A stretch of 64,000 nt of DNA from Eleusine coracana subsp. coracana (lineage: Eukaryota; Streptophyta; Magnoliopsida; Poales; Poaceae): contig CM064421.1 in NCBI GenBank assembly GCA_032690845.1, positions 40,600,963 through 40,664,962 on the forward strand. The letters run 5' to 3'. A program made the translations under genes and the position numbers. Under the pieces are notes generated by a model that had not been told where the DNA came from, searched no databases, and saw nothing but the letters and a program-made list of their open reading frames with translations. The stretch's first letter is position 1, and each line of letters opens with the position of its first letter. Below are positions 45,529 to 56,852 of the stretch, piece by piece.

Positions 45529-48500
45529 ATGGTGGGTTCGGATCCGGCCGGGAGTGGAGGCGCGCCGGACATCTACAAGCTCTTCTTCGACTACAACGGC
45601 ATATACTTTGGCGGTTCCCTCGATCCGTGCGCCGTCTGCTGGGCGGAGGATCCACTACCGGATCGGTTAGTGATCCCCTCCTCATTCTTGTGTTCTCAAG
45701 TGGCATACTGTTTCGATCTCCGGGGTTACGCATACTGAGGTCGTGATGTGTGGACTGTTTGATGGCTGTGACGACATATGTTTTATATCTCTCATCCTTC
45801 AAAAATCACCACTTTACAGGCACACGTTACCTACATTTGATGCATTGCTGAGTGATGCATGATGCAATTGAGTTTTGGATTTGGTCATTCTTAAGTGTGT
45901 GGACCGCTACCCATCCATCAATCTTGATCATTAAGGGATATATATTGATCCACAAAAATCGAGTTTAGCACACATGATCGACAAAAAAGAAATTTAGCGC
46001 ACTTGATCATCAATTCTGGAAATGTGAGGCCCACTACCCATCCATCAATCTTGATCATTAATTTGTAAATCTTAGCTGCATTTCTGAAGAATTGACCTAA
46101 CTTCCCCCTCGTTCACTAGGGGATATTGATCCACAAAAACTAAATTTGGCGCATCAAAGAGATCATGTTGAGAATAACGTGCGCCCTAAACATAAGGGAC
46201 CCTACTCCCTGCACATGGTCAACAACTGGGGTTCCATTGGTAGCTCATGAATCTTTCCATCATTCTCTTGTTCGCTGAATTCTGTTGTTGGAGGACTGCC
46301 ATGCTGGTATAAGTTTTGAATCCGAGTCTGACGAGAAAAAATTGATGATAGTGAAAACGGTTTTGTGCATATTACATCGATATCTTTGCCAGTTAGTGCT
46401 GCACCAGCATGAAGTAGATGATGCCGGACAGTTCCATTAGTAAATGGTGCCAAACTGTTTCCCCACAGCATATTTTCCAGTGCATTCTGATATAATTTCT
46501 GTATATGACCTGACTTTTACTTTTGAGGTTGTATTGATCATAATGGTTTGCTCGAAGCCTTGTAAACTATCTTCACTGAGCTCGGAGAACTGACACAAAG
46601 ATTCTCTGAATCTTGATTCTTGGAAAGTTATGCATTGAGAGAAGTAGAAATTTTGATTACTGACATTGTCCTGTTATGGTGTATAGTGAGTTAGTGACAT
46701 CTTTGCTGTTGATCCTCTGTGCCAATTTATGCAGTCATCTATCAGAAATAAATTGGAGGTTCTAACTGAAACATGGAAATGCATACTTTCTGATACTTAC
46801 AAACTAGAGTGACTCATGAGCTAATAGGAGACTTGCGGTGAAGGATTAATTGTTTAGTATAGTAATTTTTGATTCATTTGTATCCAAAGACCGTCAACAA
46901 GCTCATTGAATACTTGGCACTTTCTTTTCTTGCACACTGGTATAACCTTTTGTTGCATATTTTAGCAATTATTATAAATAAGGATGGACTGATGGATTGC
47001 ATTAAATGTTTCTGATATCTAAAAAAATAAAATGATAATTTGTTCCTTGTGTTGCGAAAGTTTGGCATAAGAACATCTTAAAGCCACTGCATAAAGTTGG
47101 AACATTTATCCAGAAGGAAGATTGAATAAGGAAGGACGCTGACACATGTGCAGTACCATACCATTTTGTAACACAATTAATTAGATTTTCAAAGCTTGTG
47201 GTATTGCATGTAGTTTGCCTCCCACAAAAGATGTCACTAAAGTGTTCACGAGCTGATGTTATCAGAATTATTGTTTTATCTTTTTTTCCAAATTTCTGTC
47301 CTGCAGTGATGTAAGCACATGTGATTATTATCCTGAAGGAGGTGGCTGTGTGATACTTCTTTCGAAGTCCTTGTACAAATGTAAAAATGGATTTCTGAAG
47401 AATGTTTTGCTTCATGAGATGATCCATGCATACATTTGCATAAAAGATGGTAACAGTAATCATAGGTACTTGTTTAATATCAGTTTCTGTTTTTCTTCTT
47501 AGTTTCTAATTTGTTTCTGATTCAATTCAAAATCGATGGTCAAACAGTGACCATGGTGCAGAGTTTCGGAAACTGATGAATGCTATCAATTTGAGTTCTG
47601 TAGCTGATCCGCATGTAAGTTGAATTCTTATACGAATTATCAATTACTCTGTACTTACAGATTCCTTATTAACATCATTAATTATATTCAGCGACCAGTT
47701 GATGGCTACAACATAACTCTGCACCATGAAATTAGAAAGAAGTATCATGACTACAAGGTAAGAATCCTGCCTGTGGTTAATACATGTTAACTAGTGTTTT
47801 CATGATAAGAGCTAGCAATTTTTGCAGTGTGAAAGTTGTGGAGATTTGTTAAAATCAATCAAGATGAAAGGGCCTTCTTATGATGACTGCATTGAAAAAA
47901 TAGGAGCTGATGGCCTGTGTCAAAATTTGAAATGTCATTGGCATAGGTATTCTATATATATCCTTCAGTTTTTTAGTGCAATTTTCCATGGCTATTCGAT
48001 AAAAAATAATCATCTGGCCACTCATAGAAATGTATGATAAACGTGAATCTTTTCAACAAAGATCAGTGTCTTGATTTTCTTGATCTAGGGCCTGTCTTTT
48101 TGTTGTTACAAATGGACAATAGCTTTACGTTGGATTTGTGGTTACACAAGAAGAGATCGTGTCCGAAACGATGACATACTGGAGAGATTAAGGGTAGCAC
48201 CAGTTGAGGAGAAGCTTATGCAACATTGTTTGAGATGGTTTGGACATGTCGAATAGAGACCGGAAGAGACACCAGTGCGGAGGAGGGTATTAAGACGACC
48301 AGATAATGTGAAGGGAGGCAGACGAAGACCAAACTTTACATGGGAGTCTATGAAGCGAGACTTGAAGGATTGGAATGTGGTCAAGGAGCTAGCCATGGAT
48401 AGGAGAGCATCGAAGTTAGCAATTCACGTACCAGAACCTTGATTCTTTGTTTTTTCTTTTTTCTTTTGTTTAGTTTTTTTTTCTCGAAAACGCAGGAGAG

Positions 48501-50121
48501 CTGTGCTTCATTAAATTAAGATGAAGTCTTCTCTTTAGTTTTATATCGCCCTTTTTGCACCTCTTCTTTTCTTTTCCTTATCTAGTTTTATTTCCTCTCT
48601 TTTATATCCTTTCCGACCTTCCTTCTTTTTTGCCTTCTTTCTTGTGTTTGTTTGGTTTACTCTTGTGCTTGGGTTTTTCGGTGTTTCATCTCTAGCCTAC
48701 CCCAACTTCTTGGAATTAAATGCTTAGTTGTTATTGTTGCTGTTGAAATGTACTTCAGTTAGTATCTTACTTCTGTTGTGATGGGTGTGATACCAGTAGT
48801 AGAGAAATTATTAAGTTGCAGTTACTCTTAAGTTTCTTATTAAATATGAGCAATTTTAGTGTTCTGGTTATGTATGAAGTGGCTGGCTTAGGAGTTAGGA
48901 ATAGTAATTAGGTGTAATAATTGTTTTGATTTTCTATTTTGCATATACACATATCAGACCTTCAAATTCACCCGTTATCATTGGATAATACCTCAATCCA
49001 ATCATAATTTGTAAGTATACTTGAATGGAAAATCTTACCGAATAAGCATATATAGGGTTCAAACTTTGTGTACTGAGATTATGAAAAGATCTGGATGTTT
49101 GGCTTTCTTATGTATGTTTTGATATGCAGACACAAGAAGCGGTGCTCAGGTAGCTATCATAGGGTTCAAGAACCAGCACCTGGAAGTTTGGAACTTAAAC
49201 GTTCCAAAGGTAATTTTAGCTCAAACCTACCTGTTCAAATTATGACATCATATTAGATTATAATAAAGTAACTTATTTTCCTTCTGCAAATACGTGGAGA
49301 TAACTTTTCAGTGCAGAGCCTGCAAATGCTAAATTTTGAATTCTATGCTACGTCATACAATGTAATGAAATTGCTAGCTGTTCTTTATTACTTCAGCTGA
49401 AGAAGCACTTGATGATGGCATGACCGTCGAAACTGTCTGTAAAAGTTTGCACCCAACATCAAATAAGGGGGAAAAAGGTAATGAAAAAGAGGAAGATGCC
49501 TCTGCTGAGTTCCTTTATCATGCTGATGATGCACTTGGCTGTTCAGGACTGGGTTCCTCTTCAAGAGACAAGTCTAATAAGAAAATCAAATTGTCAAAGG
49601 ATGTTGGCTTTGACCTTCGGACCAATGACATTGTTCAGGAAGTAGCAAAACGTCCAAGAACTGCTGTCTTACAGAACCAAGAATGCAGCAGACGGAAGAA
49701 AAGGAAGCCAAGCAACTGGGATGGTGCCTACTCAGTAGTAATTGAATGGTTGAACTACTATAGTGTTAGTGACTCTGATGAAGATGAGGTACCTTTGATC
49801 AATAAACGAACAGAAAGAAGAAAGCGACAAAAAATAATCGAAATGTCTCTTGCCAGGGAATTCAGTGACGGTGTTAAGTTTGCCAGCTCGACTTCTGGTT
49901 CAGTTAATGGAACAAATGATATTGATATTGGTTCTCGCTCATCAGAACCAGGTAACGATAGAAGGTTTGCCATTGTGGCAGCTTCTCGACCTGAAGAAAG
50001 ATTGTTGCCAAATCATGCCGTTGCTAATCATGAAGCTGGAGACAAGGCCACTCATGAATCTATGTCCTCTCCGCTGCATTCACCTATTAGAGGTGATATT
50101 ATCGACATTTCAGATGGTTGA
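45529..50121 (+). CDS. SprT/SPRTN-like DNA-protein crosslink metalloprotease
   Basis: Seven exons: 45529-45665, 47307-47465, 47548-47614, 47692-47757, 47828-47946, 49130-49209 and 49397-50121. All are GT-AG and in phase, giving 450 aa. The SprT domain starts at DIYKLFFDYNGIYF. The zinc-protease motif is HEMIH (82-86), followed by the third-ligand region DHGAEFRKLM. A zinc-binding segment follows (YKCESCGDLL, LCQNLKCHWHRHKKRC). The C-terminal 240 residues are Ser/charged, with basic NLS-like clusters (RRKKRKP, KRTERRKRQK) and end in GDIIDISDG, which resembles a SUMO-interacting motif. Known SPRTN/Wss1 enzymes cleave proteins covalently trapped on DNA during replication; the same nuclear role is inferred. 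The start could instead be the in-frame ATG at 45466 (+21 aa). Intron 1 (1.6 kb) and intron 5 (1.2 kb, with LINE debris) are large. Confidence 0.9.
45907..46160. repeat. Local duplications in SprT intron 1
   Basis: ctacccatccatcaatcttg recurs with period 127 (45907 and 46034). A second pair (attgatccacaaaaa, followed by a gtttagcaca / atttggcgca pair) recurs near 45945 and 46128. Non-coding. Confidence 0.65.
48110..48745 (+). pseudogene. 5'-truncated LINE fragment in SprT intron 5
   Basis: One frame reads LRWICGYTRRDRVRNDDILE, then EEKLMQHCLRWFGHVE, a premature TAG at 48254-48256, and later KRDLKDWNVVKELAMDR, ending HVPEP-stop at 48442. This is the extreme C-terminus of a grass non-LTR reverse transcriptase ORF. 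The typical 3' UTR follows: ctagcctaccccaacttctt and a gttgttattgttgctgttg tail. It lies in the same orientation as the host gene. It is inactive: truncated, with an internal stop, and interrupted by another insertion. Confidence 0.8.
48469..48542 (-). mobile_element. Nested 3'-end fragment of a second LINE
   Basis: A poly(T) run followed by tctcgaaaacgcaggagagc and cattaaattaagatgaag is, on the minus strand, the well-known 3' tail of a grass LINE (…gcgttttcgagaaaaa). tttagtttt at both sides (48469-48477 and 48534-48542) is a plausible target duplication. It sits inside the 3' UTR of the plus-strand LINE fragment. Confidence 0.6.
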
Positions 50122-50788
50122 GTGCAAGAGTTCCATTAGTTAGAAGCCAGGATGAGTGCAAGATACCTCTGCTGAGTTCCTTAATCATGCTGATGATGCA
50201 CTTGGCTGTTCAGGATGATAGTGGTTGTAAACCTTTTTTCTATTTGGTTTTATGTTTGCATCTTGCAATTGTGAAGCATAAATCTTGAAATCCTTGTACA
50301 GAAAATTTTCTTTCTCCCAATTGTCCATGTATAATAGAGGACTGATCCTTTTGCTTGTCACCACCTCTCTATCTCATCCGCCCTTTTTTTGTAGAGCGTT
50401 TCCCTCCGGTTCGCATCTTGTGAAATGAGGACACCGATTATTGTAGTTCTGAAACTTTCAGTCTTCCTGCGGGAAAAGTAGATGATCCTGTCTAAGAAGC
50501 TAGCTTTTGAACATTCATAATCTCATCCGCAGTGCCTTTATGCGATTTATGCTAGACTACAAAAGATATTTGTTTTTTTAGATTCCGCAATATATCTAAA
50601 TGCTTAATGGGCCGAATGCTGAATAAAGGCTGGTTTAAAAAGCAAGCACAAAATAGAGCGAGCGAACACTGAACAGAGGCCCATCGGCCATATCGTTGTC
50701 TCCCTTTATCTCCCTCCGAAAAAACGATTATCCCCTTCTATCCACACTCGCAGGCCGCGCGTGTGCGCTCTCCGCTCCAGCGCCAGCC
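50122..50788. other. SprT 3' UTR and L15 promoter interval
   Basis: At 50164-50215 the strings cctctgctgagttcctt and catgctgatgatgcacttgg repeat, almost exactly, the coding segment at 49499-49545 of the same gene. This is a small duplication of last-exon sequence placed after the stop. Otherwise no element is recognised; the L15 leader begins in the GC-rich part near 50750. Confidence 0.6.
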
Positions 50789-52387
50789 ATGGCTTCCATC
50801 ACCCTCCTCTCCCTCGCGCCCACCGCCACATTCCTCCACATCCCGGCCTCCACCTCCTCCTCCTTCACCGTCGCTCCGGGGCCCCTCAACAGCCGCCGGG
50901 CCGCGCCACGGCCCCTAGCGCTCCGCGCGCGCCCGCCCCGCCGCGTCACCGTTGTCTGCAGCGGCGCCGCGGCGGCGGCCGAGGCCTCGGACGCCGCGCC
51001 CGCTGAGAAGTTCCGGCTTGACAACCTGGGCCCACAGAAGGGGTCGCGGCGGCGGCCCAAGCGCAAGGGTCGCGGTATCGCGGCGGGCCAGGGCGCGAGC
51101 TGTGGGTTCGGGATGCGAGGGCAGAAGTCGCGCTCGGGACCCGGCGTGCGGCGCGGTTTCGAGGGAGGGCAGATGCCGCTGTACCGTCGTATCCCGAAGC
51201 TCCGCGGTATTGCTGGCGGTGAGTGGCTTCAAAGCGACCTTTTCTCCTCCATTGAAGCATCACGCACTAGGTTCCAGCAATGGCATGCCTCACTTCGACA
51301 TTGCCTACACTTACTTGGAATTCGAGGCGTATGATTCATCGAACTATCCAGTGTGTTGGTAGAGCACATCTAGGAAATGTCGTGTTAGGAAGGCTGTGAT
51401 TGATAAGTTACCTGACGGGATCCTCACGGTGCCTTTCCAGGAATGCACATTGGGTTGCCGAAGTACGTACCATTTAATTTAAGAGACATAGTACGTGGAG
51501 GGTTCAAGGATGGGGACGAGTTATCATTGGAGTCCCTGAAAGCACGAGGTCTAATCAATCCATCAGGCAGGGAACGGAAGCTGCCACTGAAGGTATAACC
51601 TACAACTGTTACCCCTTTGTTGCCCTTTTATAATTTTTTTCTGAAATTCTATTTGAGTGAGATTTGAGTTTATGCCTGAGATGACCAAAATATGTGCACC
51701 TTGCACTCGTGAGGTCAGTGTGGACCGTGTTGTCGAAGATGGCCTTATTGTACCTCAGATTTCAAGAAAGAACGAAAGTGTGGTTTGGAGTTTTAGTTGT
51801 GTTGGTTGTTGGATTGAGTGACCAGTCCTATTATCTTTTCACTTCTTAAATTGTTGCTTTATCAGAATCTGAAATGGTGTGTTAGGGCTTGGTGGCCTGC
51901 TTGTGATAGATTAGTTCCACTTGAAGGGTTGGAGTATCGACTGATTCTGTTGGTATGTTTTGTAATGCTCCCAAGTCCCATTCAATACGCATGGGACTTA
52001 CAATATGTTCCAGAAAAATTGCATAGCTCTTATTTAACATAAACACAATGTAGTCTCAAACTTCAGCAAAACCATGTGCCATTACATTACTTGAGTTTAT
52101 TTGGTAACATATGTGACGGAATTTTGTTTTGCCTGCATATTCACCTTTGGTTCGCCTGTCTGTAGATTTTAGGAGATGGTGATGTATCAATCAAGTTGAA
52201 CATCAAGGCTGGAGCATTCTCGGCTTCAGCTAAGGAGAAGCTTGAGGCAGCTGGTTGCACTCTGACTCTGGTGCCTAAACGGAAGAAATGGCTATCAGAA
52301 GCTTATCTGAAGAACCAAGCCCGTGCAGAAGAGTACTTTGCTAAGAAAAAGGGTGGCGCTGGTGAATCTGATGGCACGTCTGCATAG
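50789..52387 (+). CDS. RPL15: Plastid ribosomal protein L15 (uL15c)
   Basis: Three exons (50789-51218, 51441-51592 and 52166-52387), in phase, 267 aa. It is a structural protein of the 50S subunit of chloroplast ribosomes. The start MASITLLSLAP opens a Ser/Ala/Arg-rich, acid-poor transit peptide of about 60 residues ending near RRVTVVCSG. The mature L15 body begins FRLDNLGPQKGSRRRPKRKG, followed by RGIAAGQGASCGFGMRGQKS, GFEGGQMPLYRRIPKLRG and GDVSIKLNIKAGAFSASA, the conserved bacterial-type L15 layout. A basic tail ends in GGAGESDGTSA. An upstream in-frame ATG (50696) is unlikely because it would precede the transit peptide. Nuclear-encoded, plastid-targeted. Confidence 0.95.
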
Positions 52388-55300
52388 AACTCATATATGC
52401 TGTAATTCTCTTATACCTTTTTCATTAGTCTATGCTTATTCCTTTTTGTTCCTGATTTTTATGTACAACGAATTTTGTATCTATGTTATATGCAGTAATT
52501 TTATGCCTTTTTTCTTTTCTTGTAAAAGGTGAGTTATGGCATGTGTGCTATGCCCTGGTGCCTTTTGGGGGTGTTTCTAAAGAAAATATGGAATCACATG
52601 TATAAAGTGAACCCAGAATTAATGACACAATTCTTTTCCAACAAAATCAATTTGTAAGATAAAAAAAATCCTTGCCTTAGATTAAAAAAAAGGCCTGTAA
52701 CTTGATGGCGTTATGCTAAGTACTGCCATGTACCGGTCTATGTTTGTAATTATTATCTGACTCCCCTGCATACTATGGTTCAATTTTTAGCTTATTTTGT
52801 TTGAGTGGACAATTCATTTATGTATATAGATGTCTTTGTAATACAGGTGAGTTGTTTGTTCCTAAAATAAAAATAGCATAGTTACGATTTATTCATTTAT
52901 CGCTTGATGTACACGTTCCTAAAATAAAACTAGCATAGTTACGGTTCGTTCTTATATGATGAACTGTTCATCCTGTGATAAAATAGTCTATTATACTGTA
53001 TACAGAGGCTGAACCACGTCATTCTGCATGCATTTAATGATTGTGAAAATACATTTCAACTGAATACAACCATGGAGAATGAATGGAGACGTCTTTGAAG
53101 GTGTTATGTTAGGACAGTGCTATGGCTATTAACTGACAAGTGACAATGAGTCACTAACATGTTCCATGCCGTAGCATTTTTTTGTAGCATCTAAGGACTA
53201 CAGTAGGATGCATTGATGTAACACTGGCTCGTACAACTTTTTTTAATAAATAAATAAATGAGATATGGCAGGCACTTGATAGTTGGTACATCACATGGAA
53301 TTTCTTGTTTGACTAAATCTAATGATATTGATAACAGGTTCCCCCTCGAAATAAACTAATACTTTCATTTTCGCCTCTTGGAGGAGTTATTCATATAAGT
53401 ACTACCTTTCTTAGCTGTCATTGGTTGTTCCAATCTTTATGGATACTAAATTGTGATTTCATTTGGACGCTACTGACATTTCTGTAACCCCTATCGGAAT
53501 CTATGATATCGCTGTGTTTTGTTGATAGTTATGCCCTTATCTTGTCTATTGGCCCTGTCCAAATTTACATAAATAATTTGATGAACTTGTCACTTGCCTA
53601 TTTTTAAGATGCATTTGGGCCGAATACCATTTATCCAAACACATTCTGTGCATTGCCTAAGTCAAAATTGGAAGAGTGTCATTTTTACAGGATAACAGGA
53701 ATATGCGGCCTTCCATGACGTCGAATGATCTTACTAATCTGCGCATCTGAAGTCTAAAATCACTGCTTTGACCAATATGCATGCTTTGACCTTAGGTGCT
53801 ATTTGTAGTGTTTTATAAACATGAGTCTGTATTGACTGGTGAATACAATAGAATGATACTGCAACTTCCTTGTTACAAACTGTTTCAAATATAGTTAAAA
53901 GGTAGTAGAAACTGCCGTTTCATAACACAGGCATCATGATATCATATTAAATTTGGACTGCTGGACACATGTATCAAGTAAAGGTTTCTTTTGAACTAGT
54001 GGAACAAATTATTTCTTTCGTTGTCAATGCATCATGCTACTTTTTGTTAGAAGGAATTTGTTTCATGCTACTGAGAAGTGAGAACTCCCCATCTCAAGGG
54101 ATCTTTCCTTTTTCATTCCCTTTTTTCTGTGTGTGTGGAGAATGCCAAAGCCCAAAGGGATCCTCTCTGACTCATGGATTTTGTGTGAGATAGGGAATGA
54201 AACCATGCTGGGGCCATAGTCAGCAAATTTTGCGGCAGAAAGATAGCTCTAAGTTGGAACACATTTCAGAAATGGTCTTCTCCGATCTGTTTGATGATTA
54301 TAAGATGCACAGGAGTCTAGACTCATGTTTTATATGCAAAATAATACCAGGTAGCTGCCCATTCTAAGATCTGTTCCCAGAAGAAAAGATAGTATTTTCA
54401 GGACATTCATTCAGGTATGCCATTCCTTTTGGGACAGCGACTCAGTGAGCACAAAACCAGCAGTTCAATACCATGTTGTATCTCTGTTGCTTATGCTTCT
54501 CAGTTATGCCTAGCAATGCGTGTGGTTCTGAGAACTGAGTTTATGGTTGATCGTGATATTTCAAGGCTGTGGCTTTAGGTTATGCGGATGATGAAACGAT
54601 TCCATTTTGCTTTATCATAAATGGAGCACACCAGCACAAGCGAACTGTGCAGCCTCCTCTGTCACGGGCATTGCGCCAATGGAAATGTACGGTCGCGGTT
54701 GAGGACAAACTCCCTGCACCCCGCCGTAGATCATAGGCGCCAATGGAAATGCTTTTGACGACTTGAGCCTTGGGTGAGAAACATGCCTGAAACTTGAATT
54801 GGATGAACGGCAACCCGCTAGTTTTAAACAATGCGTTTAGCCACCACCCGCTCCAGTCGGGAACCAGCCGTGCCCGTCGAGAACAAGCAAAACTATAAAT
54901 GCGTGACAACGTTGTTTCTCTGATAGTAGTTAGTAGTTCACTGAATCCCAGCCTGGCCGGTTGTGGCTCGAAGACACTTGGGCTGAACGGCTGCCTGAAC
55001 AACTGATGAATTCGTCCGCTGGCCCTTCTCTTCTTCTTCTCTTCAACCCTCCGAACAGCGACGTGATCGTTCGCCCCGCCGGCCTCATAACTCCCACTCC
55101 CTTTCGCGCCAACCGAACAGTTCCCCTCGTGTGGCCGCGTTGCGACCGAGAGCGGCGGGCTGGCGCTCTCGCTCATTTGCTCTGCGGCCCGGCCAACTAA
55201 CACCAACCCGGCGCCAGCCACAACGCATTTAACGCCTCCCAACCGCGGCAGAAGCGACCGAGGAGAGGAGGTTGCCCGCCGCGCAACGCCAACGCCAAAG

Positions 55301-56852
55301 CGGTTTTTTTCTCGCTGAAAACCAATCGGTAAAAACCGAGCCCGACCGGGTTTAGCCGAAAACCAACGGCCATCGGCAGCGCCAGGCGAGCACGCGATCG
55401 TCCTCTCATCCCATACCATGGTCATTAACTGCGAGCCTAACAGCAACACGAGAACGGAACGCGGTTCGTCGCCTGGGCTCTCCCCCCGAGCTCGCCGTTG
55501 CTCACCAACCATACCTGCGTCCTCGTGCGCCTCGCGTTCAGGGACGACGGGCGGTGCAGGCGCACGCGAGATATGGCACGGCATGGCGGCCCTTGTGACG
55601 TGAGGCCCTGCGCGTTGCGGTTCAGGCCTGTGTGGGGGCACGCAGACCAGGCAGCTGATCGTGCCATCAATGAGAGCAGAGCTCCAAGATGCTGTGATGA
55701 CTGATGAGAGGTGCGGAGCAGGAACGGAGGTGCTTCGAGAAGCCTTTCAAGGAAGTACTAGTCCTGTTCGGGGAAGAAGGTTGTCGCCACCTCGCCGCGC
55801 CAACCACATCACGTTTACTTTGGGCACCAGAAATGAGCCTGGACTTTTCTTGGTACAACAGCAAAATTTGGGCACCAAACGACGGGGAGGTGCTCTGCTC
55901 ATCAGAGGAGAGAGCCAGATGTGGTACCATACCCTATCCACCACCACCAGTCGGCGTCAAATGATATTAGGTTGTTGGCAGTATTTAACCTCCTCGTGTA
56001 AAATAAAAGGCCAGCATGAATTAAAGTTGGAAATGATGCTCTCTCTGGTCTTCCAAACGATTATAAAAAAGGAGGAAGATGAATCAGCAAACCTTTGACA
56101 TGGTATTAATCCGCGTGCATGTGTTCCTAGTGAGCATATTGCTTATACGACTTTTAGTTAGCAATAGATAGAACATGAGTAGCTCGTGATCGCGCTTGAG
56201 AAAGATGCTGAGCTTTCCTCCGCTTTTTCTTAAGATTGCTGACAAGCTAATATTATCAGCTGATTAGAATTTTTATGTTATGTTTTATTATAGACATACA
56301 TCGGCTGTTTTTTAATTAACGACATTATTATCAAGTCGAAGGATTACTAGTCAACTCTACCCCCCCCCCCCCTCCCCCCAGTAGCCAGTACTAATACTAA
56401 TACTAATACTAACTCCACCAGTCATCGCTTGATCTTGGTCAATCTCAGAAAAATAAACTAGTCTGCATGGAATTGGGAGGAAATTCTGGGAGCAGAGACG
56501 GTTGGCCCGAACACCAGTCAGGACAAATGCATCTGTATCCCTTTCACCAGTTACAACATGGATTACATACAATTTACAGATACTCGATTCCTTCCCGTTC
56601 AATGGTGACAGACAGACACAGGACAGTTTTGACAGCCACGCCCACCGTTAACATCCAACAATATAACTAACCAATCCCAGGCCTGTGATTGTTTCTAGCA
56701 ATCAAGTACGTTTTGTTTTTATGCTCTTTAATATAGTAAATAATGAAAAAAAAAGGGGGGAAGCGAAAGGAAAACAAAAGAAGTCCAAGCTTCGTGGGAC
56801 GTAGTACTATAGAAAAGAGAGACAGCAGCGGTGGAGGGGAGGTCCTCACTTG
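52388..56852. other. Intergenic between L15 and KCS
   Basis: A 29-bp string (gttcctaaaataaaaa/c-tagcatagttacg) is repeated at 52858 and 52915. 53000-54500 holds nothing recognised. 54580-55641 is an unusually long minus-strand open frame, listed separately. 56360-56420 has C-tract and (ctaata)n simple repeats. The KCS 3' UTR probably occupies about 56600-56850. Confidence 0.5.
54580..55641 (-). CDS. Unrecognised long ORF (hypothetical, doubtful)
   Basis: A 353-codon frame is open on the minus strand from 55641 to 54580, across GC-rich then GC-poorer DNA. The product is Arg/Ser/Ala-rich at the N-terminus with no domain, signal or membrane segment I recognise, and there are no clear splice-related homologies. 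It carries a small direct repeat near its end (gcgccaatggaaatg at about 54671 and 54738). It could be a lineage-specific gene, a fragment captured from elsewhere, or chance openness in GC-rich DNA. No function is proposed. Confidence 0.2.
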   Translation of the reverse strand: MPPHRPEPQRAGPHVTRAAMPCHISRAPAPPVVPEREAHEDAGMVGEQRRARGESPGDEPRSVLVLLLGSQLMTMVWDERTIACSPGAADGRWFSAKPGRARFLPIGFQREKNRFGVGVARRATSSPRSLLPRLGGVKCVVAGAGLVLVGRAAEQMSESASPPLSVATRPHEGNCSVGAKGSGSYEAGGANDHVAVRRVEEKKKRRASGRIHQLFRQPFSPSVFEPQPARLGFSELLTTIRETTLSRIYSFACSRRARLVPDWSGWWLNALFKTSGLPFIQFKFQACFSPKAQVVKSISIGAYDLRRGAGSLSSTATVHFHWRNARDRGGCTVRLCWCAPFMIKQNGIVSSSA

